Shown here piece after piece: positions 21,351 to 31,889 of a stretch of DNA of 64,000 nucleotides. The notes below the pieces were generated by a model. That model worked only from the letters and a program-made list of their open reading frames with translations, made no database searches and had not been told where the DNA came from. Source of the DNA: Eustoma russellianum (Eukaryota > Streptophyta > Magnoliopsida > Gentianales > Gentianaceae); contig AP025045.1 in NCBI GenBank assembly GCA_036186865.1, positions 16,397,669 through 16,461,668 of the forward strand, read 5' to 3'. Every line of letters begins with the position of its first letter. Position 1 is the stretch's first letter. A program made the position numbers and the translations under genes.

Positions 21351-21818
21351 TGTATATATGTATATATCTATTACTCAAACATAGATCTAAACTTTCTTAA
21401 GAAGAAATCTTGAACATACTACATGATGATCCAACTTTGATATGAACATATATACTTAGTATTTGTAAAACCATGTAGGATCTAGGAAGAATACTTGCCT
21501 TGATTTACTTTCTTACTCTTAGATGGTGATTCCTTCACTTGGATTTGAAGAACACATTTCTCCTCCTTCTCCTTGGTGTATACGGTTATGATGCCCAAAA
21601 AGGAGAGTTAGTGTACAACTTATGAAACTAATTATATGGAAGAATCAAACTTAAACTTCATAAAATTCTTACCTTACTTGCTTTTGATTCTACATGCTAC
21701 AACATTCTTGAATCTTTCTTAGTTGATGGAGTGTTGTTTAAAACTTGGTGTAGGAGTTGCTATGTGGTTTGAGATGAAGAAGAAATCATCTTCTTGCTTC
21801 TTGTAGGTATGGCCGAAA
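21177..21818. repeat. Direct repeat copy 2 within element G
   Basis: Second copy of 19252-19895; the copies part after GTATGGCCGAAA. On the minus strand it contains AAGTAAGGTAAGAATTT (21671-21687) and TCAAGGCAAGTATTC (21489-21503), both close to plant 5' splice sites. Confidence 0.9.
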
Positions 21819-22770
21819 ATATAGAAAGAAAATGGGTTGAGTGTTTTTCTTGTAGCAAAGAGATGAATGATTGGGGTATAAAACAAAATATCAAATGTGC
21901 TTTCTTTCACATTCATGACCGAGAATAATGAGTAAAAAGGAGGTGGAAGAATGCTTTTGTGGAGTGGGCTTGGTAGTAGAGATTTGTTTAATAAAAGTAG
22001 AAGAATATGGTGTAAAGTAAAGGAATAAAAAAAAATTTGGTCTTGGTTCTCTTTTCTTGGTGTGTAGCCGAGAATTAAAAAGGAAAAGAGGGAGAGGAGG
22101 AATGAAAAGTGTGGAGTGATTTGTGGAAAAGTAGAAAATGATGGTAGTGTGTATTATTGTGTAAGAAAGGGGAATGGGTAAAAAGAAGATGATTTCTTGC
22201 TTTGTGTTGTTCTTGTCGTGGGTGAGGTAGAAGAAAGACTACAATTATTGTGGCATGTGAGGGAGTGGGGAGAAAGTGAAGTGATGGGTGGAAAAGTTAG
22301 TTGTATATAATGATGAAAAGTAAAAGTGTGTAAGAAGATGGGTAAAAGAGTAGTCTTGACTTTTGGGGAGTGGGAGGGGGCGGTCTAGGTTTTGGGGGAG
22401 GAGGAAAAAGTTTGTCTTTTGTGCTATGTAGTATAGAGTAGAAGAAAATGTGATAAAAGTGTGTATTGGAATTATCGTATCGGATATTTTTATTTGGTTT
22501 AATTTATATTTAATGACTTAGATTGTTACCGACTAATTTATTTGAATACCTTGTATGTCTGATACAGTCATTGTCTAGTCTCATCCAGCCTCGTTATATC
22601 CGTTAACTTATCTTAAGGTTATTTTTATGTGTGTTTCTAACCCCAATATTTAATGTCGATGTCTTTATTAATTCTAAATAGAAATTTAAAATTCCACGGC
22701 AATTTCATCAACATCGCATTTGCGTTCTATTTTCATCATTTCCACTAGCCCGGGATCCCTGGTCGTAACA

Positions 22771-23425
22771 ATAAGTGTGTGTTTTTGTGTGTGCATGTTG
22801 CATTTTTACCTTGGAATATGCAGAAGAAGAAGTAGAAGAAGGTGTATCATGCAAAGTTGATCTTATTTTTGTTGTTTTATAAGGTTGCTTAGTATTTGAT
22901 GAAACAAACTTAGTCTTTTTATCTACTTTGGCATTTTTTCTTTATATCCAAATCAAGTTTTATCTTTTCCATATTTTGAGAGGATATAAATGTATCCAGC
23001 ATGTTGGTTCCAGACTTAAATTGTTCTAACATTTTTTCTAAGTTTAGTTTAGAAGATCTAAGTTGTACTATCTCATTTTCACAACTTTCTAACTTAGATT
23101 TCAACATACTATTTTCAGTTTGTAATGTTTGTTCATTTTTTCTATATGGTTCAATTTTAATCCTTAATGAATCAAGAGCAATTGATGACTCCTGTTTCAA
23201 AGACTCTAATTGATTAGAAAGTTCCAAGTTGGTTGTCTTCAGCTTGTCATTTTCTTCAATTAGCTTCTTTTTCTCTTTTGACAACCTTTTACAATGAGTA
23301 TGCATTTTCATAAATTCATCATACATTTCATCAAAAGTCATCTTGTTATCAGAATCAAAATCGGGAGTAGATGTTACCTCTTTCGTAGACTTTGAGTACT
23401 CTCCTTTGTGAGAGATTGATGACAT
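22771..23425 (-). pseudogene. gag: Gag remnant of copia F (coiled-coil region)
   Basis: Only the middle-to-C-terminal part of Gag remains: an acidic lead (TPDFDSDNKMTFDEMYDEF), then a ~110-residue coiled coil (KRLSKEKKKLIEENDKL ... SKLNLEKMLEQFKSGTNML), matching copia B Gag nearly residue for residue. The N-terminal capsid part and the CCHC knuckle are missing; MSSISHKGEY, which resembles the family's start, is joined directly to the acidic region, so an internal deletion removed roughly 1 kb. The frame breaks near 22919, but homologous sequence continues in another frame to the junction at 22770. Confidence 0.88.
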
Positions 23426-23614
23426 GATGTCTGATTTAAAATGAATACCTTGATTCTTTAATCAAATGAATACTAATGCTCCAAACCTTCTTGAAGTATT
23501 CAAATTCTTCAAACCTTTGATTTGAGTTAAGCAGGATTTAATGAATCCTTTTGTATGTAATCTTGTCTTCTTAGTGTGGTGCTCAACCTTGCTTCTTAGA
23601 GTGGTGTTAGCCTG

Positions 23615-23626
23615 GCTCGGATACCA
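23615..23626 (-). promoter_or_regulatory. Degraded primer binding site of copia F
   Basis: TGGTATCCGAGC on the minus strand, one change from the initiator Met tRNA complement TGGTATCAGAGC; two bases from the LTR edge. Confidence 0.8.
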
Positions 23627-23628
23627 AT

Positions 23629-26233
23629 TATTGGACCGTGCACCTGCACTAAACACCACTAGAGGTGGGGTAAATAGTGGTTAGCAGAAATTAAACTACT
23701 AACCTTTATTAAATTCCCCTTGGAAAACAGAATCTGATACCACCTCAGATTCAAAACCCGTTTTTGAAAAATTCAAAAATCAGTGTACACAACTTCAAAA
23801 ATTATGAAACTGTCAAAAACTTAACTTTAATGTATTGACAAGCCTCTGTCCAAAAATGTGATAAACTTAAGATCGTTTGACCCTTCAAACAAATAAAAAG
23901 ATTCAGATGGTCAATTTGGACAGGATTGGACAGAATGTTGCTAAATTTTGAAAACGTGTTTCTCTTTGAATACTCAACCAAAAAGGTTGATCGTTATATC
24001 AAAACAGTGCTTAGGAAGTCTAGTTTTATTTTCAAAAGGTCCTCACCTTAAACAGTTCTTCATTAAAACAGAATTCAGGTTTTCTCAAAAGTGGTCAGAT
24101 TGCAGCCAGATTGGAGCAGTTATCTTGCAACGATTGAAAGACTAACTTTCCCTTGCTCAAATCAAGTGATTCTTGTTGCAAATGAAAGATAACAGTCTTT
24201 TAGTATAACTCCACCAAAAATAACGAATTTGGAAAGCATTTTGCTATTTTTTTTAAAACGTGAGAAGTTGGATAAAATCTGTAGTGAAAAAGGGCAGAAA
24301 ACAGAAAGATGTAAAGAAGATAAGAATACCAAAGATTTATCATGCTTTGGTCAATGTGACCTACTCCAGTCCCAAGCAACACCTTTACTTGGATTTCACT
24401 ATGGTATAAACCAAATTACAACAAGCACCAAGCTTGATCCTTGGGTTAAACTCCAACCCTATCCAAGACTTGGATTAACACCTCTATGCAACTCTTGGTT
24501 GCAACACCTCTATCACCTATTGATGTAGCCTTATAGATTTGGCTAATTAATCTTACAAATGAGACACAAGAGGCTTGTAGCTCTACAACAAATATCACAA
24601 GAACACCTTGGCTACAAAGAATGAAACTAGAATGAAGAGAAGAAGATAGGAAGACAATTCAACTTTTGCTTTCAAGTGTGTGTTCTTCTTCTTCACCTTT
24701 GCCTCCTATTTATAGTGTGAAATGGCTCTTGAAGATAAGAACTCCAATGTGTCACTATCTTCATAATCAATGCTTAAGTGTCTTCACACCATTGGTTGGC
24801 AACATAATCACCTTGTACATTTGACAAAATGAAACAACATAATTGGTCCACCTTGGAAATCATCTTGGCCGATTTTTACACTAAAACATGTCTAGAAAAT
24901 AATGAAGATAATGTAGTAGGATCAAATGACATAACTTCTCCACTATCCCCTCAACTTCTTTCCATGAGAATAGGCATGTGATGGCTGAAACATTCAAACA
25001 AAAATCAGCTCCAACTAAGTCCAAATATCCGTTGGTTTTGAAGTTTGAATTTCCAAGTTGGCAATTTTTCCAACTGGCTTTTTTTTTGGTTGGTCCACTT
25101 GCCACCAAGTAATAAAATGAGTACACCATCATTTCCACCTGTATATACATGTTTTGTAGGCTGCATATATGTGTACAAACTTAGATTTAATGAAGATAAA
25201 TCAATAAATAATAGTTGGCAAGATTATGTCAACATATAACACAAAAATTTCTACTTTTTCTCCTTGTATGTTGTGATCAATTTCACACCTTTACCACCTT
25301 TAAATTCTCTAAAAAATGATGATTAATATCCTCCAATAACATATAGAAGAAGGTCTTCAAGAAAAAAATAGAATGTAACATCACAACTCGTCACATATCC
25401 CGCTACTCTCGATAATATCATCAATTGAGAGAAATAATAGAAAACCACCAAATAATCTTCAAGATAATCATAAAAGAGCTTCATAATGAAGATGATAATA
25501 TGCTCAAGATATTCCTTGAGTAAAAACACCGAAACTGCCTTCAAGGGTCAAATGACCAAAATGCCCCTAGTGAGAGAAAACTCCAGAAATGACCCTGATG
25601 GTCAGAAGTAGATATAATAATACCTTTGTGATGATAAATATGATATGAATGTGTCCTTGAAACATTTTTACCATGTCATGTTCCTACAAAACTCATAATA
25701 CCAATTTTACCCTTTTTGGTAAGTTGTAGAAACTTCAAAGGCACATTAATCACAAGACATTTATAATCATCAAAAACATACAATAGCAACATATATAAAT
25801 CATGTACAAATAAAACAACCACTTTATAACATTTTAGAAAAATATTTCTAAAGAACCTAGACATCGATCGATCGAAGTGCCTCTGCTTCAGAGATCGATG
25901 TCTCACAATGAGTTTCTGTGAGACGTGGATCGATCCATGTGAGAGGCTGACATACGTCAATCGATCCACGTAAGGGGCTGACATACGTCGATCGATCCAC
26001 ATGAGAGATCAACGTCTCATAGTAAGCTTTTGGTTCTATTCTGTCCAACATCGATCGATCCATGTTAGGGGATGATGTGCATCGATCGATCCATGTATCT
26101 CTGTCTGAGAAATTGATGTCATTTTTATTCACTTTTTCAACTTTTAATTATTTATAACACCATATGTGACATTTTTAAGCATCCACCACTTAAAATCATG
26201 ACCTTGAAAATTATCCAAACATATTTCTCAACA
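23629..26233 (-). repeat. 5' LTR of copia F
   Basis: About 2605 bp, TGTTGAGAAATATG to GGTGCACGGTCCAATA in sense; the terminal CA is mutated to TA. It shares the CGATCGATCG palindrome array (25858-26095) and the TATA box (24706-24714, CTATAAATAG in sense) with copia B LTRs. The conserved block with CCAAG...CTTGG arms lies at about 24330-24393. Confidence 0.9.
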
Positions 26234-26516
26234 AATGGTTTATCTAAGAGTATCACCTACGAATGGTATTATGGGGTTCGGAGTAAAGGGCAAACTAAGT
26301 CCCCAATTTTTTGGTCCTTATGAAATACTTGAGAAGGTTGGAGCTTTGGCATATAGGATGACAATACCCCCAGTATTAGGGCAAGCCCATAACATCTTCC
26401 ACGTCTCACAATTAAGGAAATAAGTGACGGATCCGAGCCATGTGCTTGAGGCAAAACCTGTAGAACATAAAGAGGATGTTACTTACGAGGAGGTGCTTGT
26501 GAGGATTGTGGACTAG
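26234..26516 (+). pseudogene. pol: C-terminal end of gypsy H integrase
   Basis: Reads MVYLRVSPTNG, KGKLSPQFFGPYEILEKVG, YRMTIPP and HNIFHVSQLRK, the standard C-terminal integrase tail of Tekay-type gypsy Pol. It then continues DPSHVLE after an in-frame TAA (26421-26423) and ends at TAG 26514-26516. The upstream part is displaced by copia F. The LTR begins eight bases after the stop. Confidence 0.9.
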
Positions 26517-26524
26517 AAGAAACA

Positions 26525-26667
26525 TGTTACACCCCAAATTCCCTAACAAGCTTAGAACGAACTTTGTTGAGATGCCATAAGGTAGTACAATGTGTGTGTA
26601 GGTGCTACCTTAAACTAATTTCAAAACTATTAAATTAGCGTCATGAGTATAGGCTATGTAATCAATA
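26525..26667 (+). repeat. Start of gypsy H 3' LTR (truncated)
   Basis: TGTTACACCCCAAATTCCC opens a gypsy LTR directly after the pol tail. Only about 143 bp survive before the sequence changes to a copia-type LTR (J) in mid-LTR, a deletion or illegitimate join. Confidence 0.8.
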
Positions 26668-27024
26668 GCTTCTTTTTGGTTGGTCCACTTGGCACCAAGC
26701 CATAAAATGAGTACACCATCATTTACACCAGTAAATACACTTTTGGAGGCTTGTATATATGTATATCAGCTCAGATTTTTGAAGAAGAAATCAACAAATA
26801 ATAGTTGACAAGATTATGTCAACATATGACATAAAAATTCCCACTATTTCTTATTGTATGTTGTGATCATTTCCACACCTTTAACACCTTTAAATCCTCT
26901 GTAAAATAATGATTAATATTCTCCAATAACATATAGAAGAGGGTCTTCAAGAAAGAAATAGAATGTGACGTCACAACTCGTCAAATATCGCGCTACTGCC
27001 GATAATATCATCAAATAGAGAAAG
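26668..27024 (-). repeat. Copia LTR remnant J, left piece
   Basis: Matches copia F LTR from about 25076 to 25432 (GGTTGGTCCACTTGGCACC onward). The first ~1.4 kb of that LTR is missing. It is interrupted at 27024 by solo LTR S and resumes at 49086 without loss. Confidence 0.88.
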
Positions 27025-29079
27025 TGTTACAACCCGCACCTCCAGAGTGGAAGAGAAAGTCAAAAGAGCGGATATTTCGACAAAGCAGTTGAATACAATT
27101 TCTATGAATCCAGGTATAAATAATTTCAAACTATTTTCACACGACTAAAGGAGACGGATACATGCTACGACAGCGAGTTATTCTACAAAATTTAAACACC
27201 CATAAAAGACGGATTGGACACAAGATCAACAGTCAAGGGGAATGTAGTATTATCCCTCCCTCCACTTAGGGACGCCTATCAGCCATGTGTAAGACAAGCT
27301 GTCTTACACACCTGATCTTATTCCATCTGTCTTACACACTAGGGGAAACCTCCACATTATCCCATCATCTACAACCTTTCACCATTCTTTCTCCTACACT
27401 ACAAAAATTTCGGTCAAAAGAGGACAAGGGAACAAAGAAAATTTGTTACTTGCAAGGCACATTTTCCATACCCCCATCACTTCCTTCTTACATCACCTCT
27501 ACTTTTCTTACAACAATCACATCATCCTTTTTATTTTGTCCAATGGAGATTCATGCAAGATTCATTCTTTTCTTCCAACTGTTCCACACCGCCATACTAG
27601 TTAAAACTTAGAAGAATTTCGAATAATCTTTTTATTCTTATCCTCAATCATTGCCCTGTCTTACATTATGTAAGACATGCATCCAATGGAACAACATGCA
27701 AAAAGACTTTAGTTCCACCATCTCTTTAATCCAAGAACAATCATCATTCTCTATTTCCCACCACCCCATCTGATTTATTTCCTTTGAACATATCAAATTT
27801 CCTTTCAATTTTATTGCTCCTCATAGCATGCACTACCTTAATAAGACATCTAACCACTCAAGTTTCATGCAAATGCTTTTCTATTTTCCTTATCCAACCA
27901 AAAGCCATGCATGGCATGCACCTTTATTCCTTAAAGTTCCCAAGCAAAAGAGAATGGATGACTACCTATTTTCCCCAAAGCCTCAAATTTTGGTTGGAAT
28001 GGAAGAATAGGATGTAGACATTCCTCTCACATGATTCAATTTAAACCAATCAAAATCCTAGCAAAATGCCATTCCTTCCATCTTTCCATCGGGCCACCCT
28101 ATCACCATTCCCCAAATTTTTGTCATCTACTCTTCTCTTCTCTCAAGATGGTTCTCCCTTTTATTTATTACAAATTCTTATCCCAATTTATCTCTTACAC
28201 CATGTAAAGGAACTCCCCACTAGGATTCCATGCAAACTCCTTTATTCTTTCCACTAAATCCTTAAACCAAGAAACTTCATCATAGCATTTTATTCCCAAC
28301 GAATTCGGTTAAGAATCCAAGGCATAGAAACATACATTTTTCTATAATTTCCTTTCACTCTCATCCACATTTCTTCCTCACTCTAATTCATCTCTAACAC
28401 ACTACTTTTCCACTAAAATCAACACTTCCTTATTCTTCTAAAACACTCTCAACCGAGAGTTCTTCTCAAGCCAAGGAAGAAGAGGATTCTTTCTCCCTAC
28501 AAACCACTCCCAAGACTAATTCAAGTATCCATTAAGGTAAATAATATATACTTCATCTTCATCTTTCTCTTTTCTCATTGCATCTCTCACCAAGACAGTC
28601 CATGTCTCTCTTTTGGTTCTCTAAAAACCATAGGTCTCAACAAAGAAATAGAAGAGATTCTTCAGCTTGATAAGTTAAGAATATCAAGCAAAATCAAAGG
28701 TAAAGCATACCTAAGATTAATCCTATAACAACTATATACTCATTCTTCTTGAATAGGACTAACTCTTTCTTCATTTTGGGCTTCAAGGTCGTGACCAACA
28801 CTCTAAGGACCAAAGAAGAGATCTTTCCTCATCTAGCATAAGAATCAAGCTATCAAGGCAAGTATTTCTTCCTAGTACCTTCAAGAGAATTGAAATTTAA
28901 GTTTAGAAGGCTCATTAATTGTTAATGGACTATGCATGCAAGGAAAAATCAAGATCTCTAAGTTGGATGACATGAAAGATGGATTGCATGTAGAATTTGT
29001 TGATGCATGAGTTCTTATGTTGAATGAGATCATCAAGTGAGTTTAGAATACTACTTGAATCTAACATGCAAGATGAAAT
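27025..29079 (+). repeat. Gypsy-type solo LTR S, left arm
   Basis: Starts TGTTACAACCCGCACC, flanked by GAAAG (27020-27024); the partner GAAAT is at 49086-49090. No coding sequence is recognised in the 2055 bp. It contains a cluster of TGTAAGACA/TGTCTTACA palindromes (27286-27677), a pyrimidine-rich region (about 27360-28560) and three splice-donor-like sites: AAGGTAAAT (28534), AAAGGTAAAG (28696) and TCAAGGCAAGT (28853). Split by copia B at 29079/46303. Confidence 0.78.
27286..27677. repeat. TGTAAGACA palindrome cluster in LTR S
   Basis: TGTGTAAGACA/TGTCTTACACA (27286-27310, 11-bp arms, 3-base loop), a single CTGTCTTACACAC (about 27328) and TGTCTTACAT/ATGTAAGACA (27657-27677, 10-bp arms, one central base). 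Confidence 0.85.
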
Positions 29080-31562
29080 TATTGAGAAATATGTTTGGAT
29101 AAATTTCAAAGTCATGATTTTAAGTGGTGAATACTTAAAAATGTCACACATGGTGTTATATGTGATTAAAAGTTGAGAAAGTTGAAAAAGTTGACATCGA
29201 TCTCTCAGGTTGTTGCACATCGATCGATCTATGTACATAGATCTCTCACATCGATCTATCTATGTAAGGTAGAAAAGTTTAAGACCTTTCTGTGAGACAT
29301 CGATCTCTAAACCTAAGACACATCGATCGATCGATGTACATTTCACTTCGATCGATCGATGTAGGTCAGAGGCAAACTCTGAAACTTTCTATGAGACATC
29401 AATCTCTGAAGCTGAGGCACTTCGATCGATCGATGTCTAGGGTTTTTAGAAATATTTGTTCTAAAATGTGATAAAATAGTTGTTTTCATTTGTACATGAT
29501 TTATACATGCTCATTATGTGATTATTATGTGTTTTTGGTGATTATTATTGTCTTGTGACTAATGTGCCTTGGAAGTTTCTATAACTTACCAAAAGGGGAA
29601 AAATTGGTATTTTGAGCTTTGTAGGAACATCACATGGTGAAAATATTTCAAGGGTGTATTCTTATACTATTTATCATGACAAAGTTGGTATCATGATTAT
29701 TTCGGACCATCGGGGTCATTTCTGGAGTTATCTCACACTAGGGGTATTTTGGTCATTTCACCACTGAGGGTATTTTTTGTATTTTCACTCAAGGAATCTC
29801 TTGAGCATATCATTGTCTTCATTCTAGAGTTGGGTTATTATTATCTTGAAGATTATTTGGTGATTTCTTATCTTATTCTCTCAACCGATGATATTATTCA
29901 CTATAGCTGGATATGTGACGATTTGAGATGTCACATTCTATTTTTTCTTGAAGACCCTCTTATATATGTTATAAGAGAATATTTATCATCATTATTCAGA
30001 GATATTAAAGGTGTCAAAGGTTTCAGCAGATTTTTTGAAGTCAAATGAAGACTTCACATGTCCTATTATTGCGCTTGGAGTTGAGGATAATTTGGTGGTA
30101 TTATCTTTTCTTATTTTATTAAGAAAAAATCAAAATATATTTTTTCGAAAAAACTTGGTAGCCAACGGATACATCTCATCTTTGGAGCTGATTTTTAATT
30201 TGAAAATGTTCAAGCCCACATGCCTATTCTCAAGCAAGGAGTTGAGGTTATCTTGGTGCAATTATCTTCTCTTACTATCTATTCTTGCTAAGGATAATTC
30301 AAGGAAATTCCAAGGTGGAAAATCGGCCAACAAGGTATATCCAAGGTGGACCAATCATTGCGTTTTATTTTGCCAAGTGTACAAGGCCAACCAATGATGA
30401 GAAGACATTTGGACTTGATGATGAAGATGGTGACACATTCGAAATCTTATCTCTAAGGTTCATCTCACACTATAAATAGAGGCAATGGTGAAGAAGATAA
30501 AACACACTTGAAGCTCACAAACATTTTTTGAATTGTCTAGCTTTCATCTTCATCTTCTTCTTGTTGTTGTTTCATTCATTGTAGCAAAGGTGTTCTTGTT
30601 GTATTGTGGTGAGCTACAAGCCTCTTGAGCTTCATTTGTAAGATTGATTAGCCATCTTATAAGGCTACATCAATAGGTGTTAGAGGCGTTGCAACTAAGT
30701 GTTGCCTAAAAGGTGATTATCCAAGTCTTGAGTAGGGTTGGTGTATAACCCAAGGATCAAGCTTGGCTCTTGTTGTAAGGTGTTCATTTCATAGTAAAAT
30801 CCAAGGAAAGGTGTTCCTTGGGACTGGAGTAGGTCACATTGACCGAACCAGGATAAATCCTTAGTATTCTTCTCTTGTTTCTTTATTTCTGTTTTCTGCC
30901 CGTTTTTACTGCCGTTTTCATACAAATTCTCACAATTTGAAAAAATAGCTAAACATTTTCAAAATTCGTAACTTTTGGTGGAGTTATACTTCAGACTGTT
31001 AGCTTTCACTTGCAACAAGAATCACTTGATTTGAGCAAGGGAAAGTTAGTCTTTCAGTCTTTGCAAGATAATTACTCCAATCTGGCTGCAATCTGACCAG
31101 TTTTAAAAAACTTAAATTCTGTATTTTTCAAGAATTGTTTAAGGTCAGGGCCTTTTGGAAACATCATCTACACATACTAAGAAGTATTTTGATATAAAGA
31201 TCAACCTTTTTGGTTGAATATTCAAAGAGAAACACATTTTTAAAAATCAGCAACATTCTGTCCAATTCTGTCCAGATTGACCATCTGAATCGTTTTATTT
31301 GTTTGAAGGGCCAACGATCTTATTTTTGTCTGTATTTTGGACAGAGTCTTGTCAAGACATTGAAGTTATATTCTGAAAAGTTTCATACTTTTTGGAGTTG
31401 TGTACAATTAGTGTTGAAGTTTTCAAAAATGGGTTCTGAATCTGAGGTGGTCTCAGATTCTATTTTCAAAGGGGATTTTTACAAAGGGTTGTAGTGTAAT
31501 TTCCGCTAATCACTATTCACCCCCCTCCCTCTAGTGCTGTTCATTGCAGGTGCAGTCCAACA
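29080..31562 (+). repeat. 5' LTR of copia B
   Basis: 2483 bp, about 278 bp shorter than the 3' LTR because of a deletion at about 30020. The first dinucleotide is TA instead of TG. It has a CGATCGATCG array (29195-29435), a TATA box TATAAATA (30471-30478) and the conserved copia block (30801-30860). Confidence 0.95.
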
Positions 31563-31564
31563 TT

Positions 31565-31576
31565 TGGTATCAGAGA
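31565..31576 (+). promoter_or_regulatory. Primer binding site of copia B
   Basis: TGGTATCAGAGA two bases after the LTR end, one base from the initiator Met tRNA complement TGGTATCAGAGC. Confidence 0.9.
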
Positions 31577-31685
31577 CAGGACAACACCACTCAAAAGAAG
31601 TAAGATTCAACACCATACGAACAATACAAGGCCAAGAAACAACAATTCATTATATACTGCTTGTCTCAAATCCAAGGTATATACA

Positions 31686-31889
31686 ATGGCTATTGTTTCT
31701 CACAAAGGTGAGTTAGAAGGTATGTCTACACAACGCCCTTCTCTTTTTGATGGTAATAATTTTGTTCATTGGAAACTAAGAATGAGGCTATTCTTAATGG
31801 CTATAGACATCGATTTATAGTCTATAGTTGAAGATGGGCCGTACATTCCTATGAAAGTTGTACAAGTTAGTGAAGCCACACAGGAGGTT
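31686..31889 (+). pseudogene. gag: Gag of copia B, N-terminal piece (before LINE2)
   Basis: ATG at 31686 opens MAIVSHKGELEGMSTQR, then LFDGNNF and WKLRMRLFLMAIDIDL, the conserved copia Gag N-terminus. TAG at 31818-31820 stands where the family has Trp (LWSI in copia A and C), a single G-to-A change. The frame continues to ATQEV, where LINE2 begins; the coding resumes at 38065 in the same frame. Bases 31877-31889 (CACACAGGAGGTT) are duplicated at 38052-38064. Confidence 0.92.

Larger units (their letters stand above)
19252..22770 (-). mobile_element. Element G: AT-rich LTR-type sequence interrupting copia F
   Basis: Right end is TGTTACGACCAGGG read on the minus strand (22770 downward), typical of a gypsy LTR start, and ATAAG (22771-22775) is the expected target duplication beside copia F gag. 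No coding capacity is seen. Contents from the right: a strand-biased stretch, purine-rich on + (about 21830-22440); a ~640-bp segment present twice (19252-19895 and 21177-21818); and AT-rich degenerate tandem repeats between them. The left end lies beyond LINE1, outside the window. It could be one very long LTR or a non-autonomous element; the minus orientation is inferred from the end sequence. Confidence 0.6.
22771..26233 (-). mobile_element. Copia element F (family of copia B), 5' part
   Basis: Minus-strand copia with its 5' LTR at 23629-26233, a degraded primer site and a partial gag, then cut at 22770 by element G. Pol and the 3' LTR must lie left of the window. AATGG (26234-26238) is the expected target duplication on the right, where gypsy H coding resumes. 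Old: both LTR terminal dinucleotide and primer site carry changes. Confidence 0.88.

Noticed and set aside
25676..26132. Minus-strand frames with repeated Asp-Arg-Ser-Ile-Asp peptides
   Set aside because: Direct product of the CGATCGAT array in an LTR; the same pattern appears in every copy of that LTR and carries stops between.
27285..28257. Possible host gene in the pyrimidine-rich stretch with several short frames
   Set aside because: Frames are short, unlinked and contain no recognisable domain; the stretch lies within LTR S.
31534..31716. Short frame starting before the copia B gag
   Set aside because: It spans the LTR end and primer binding site in another frame from Gag; chance open frame.
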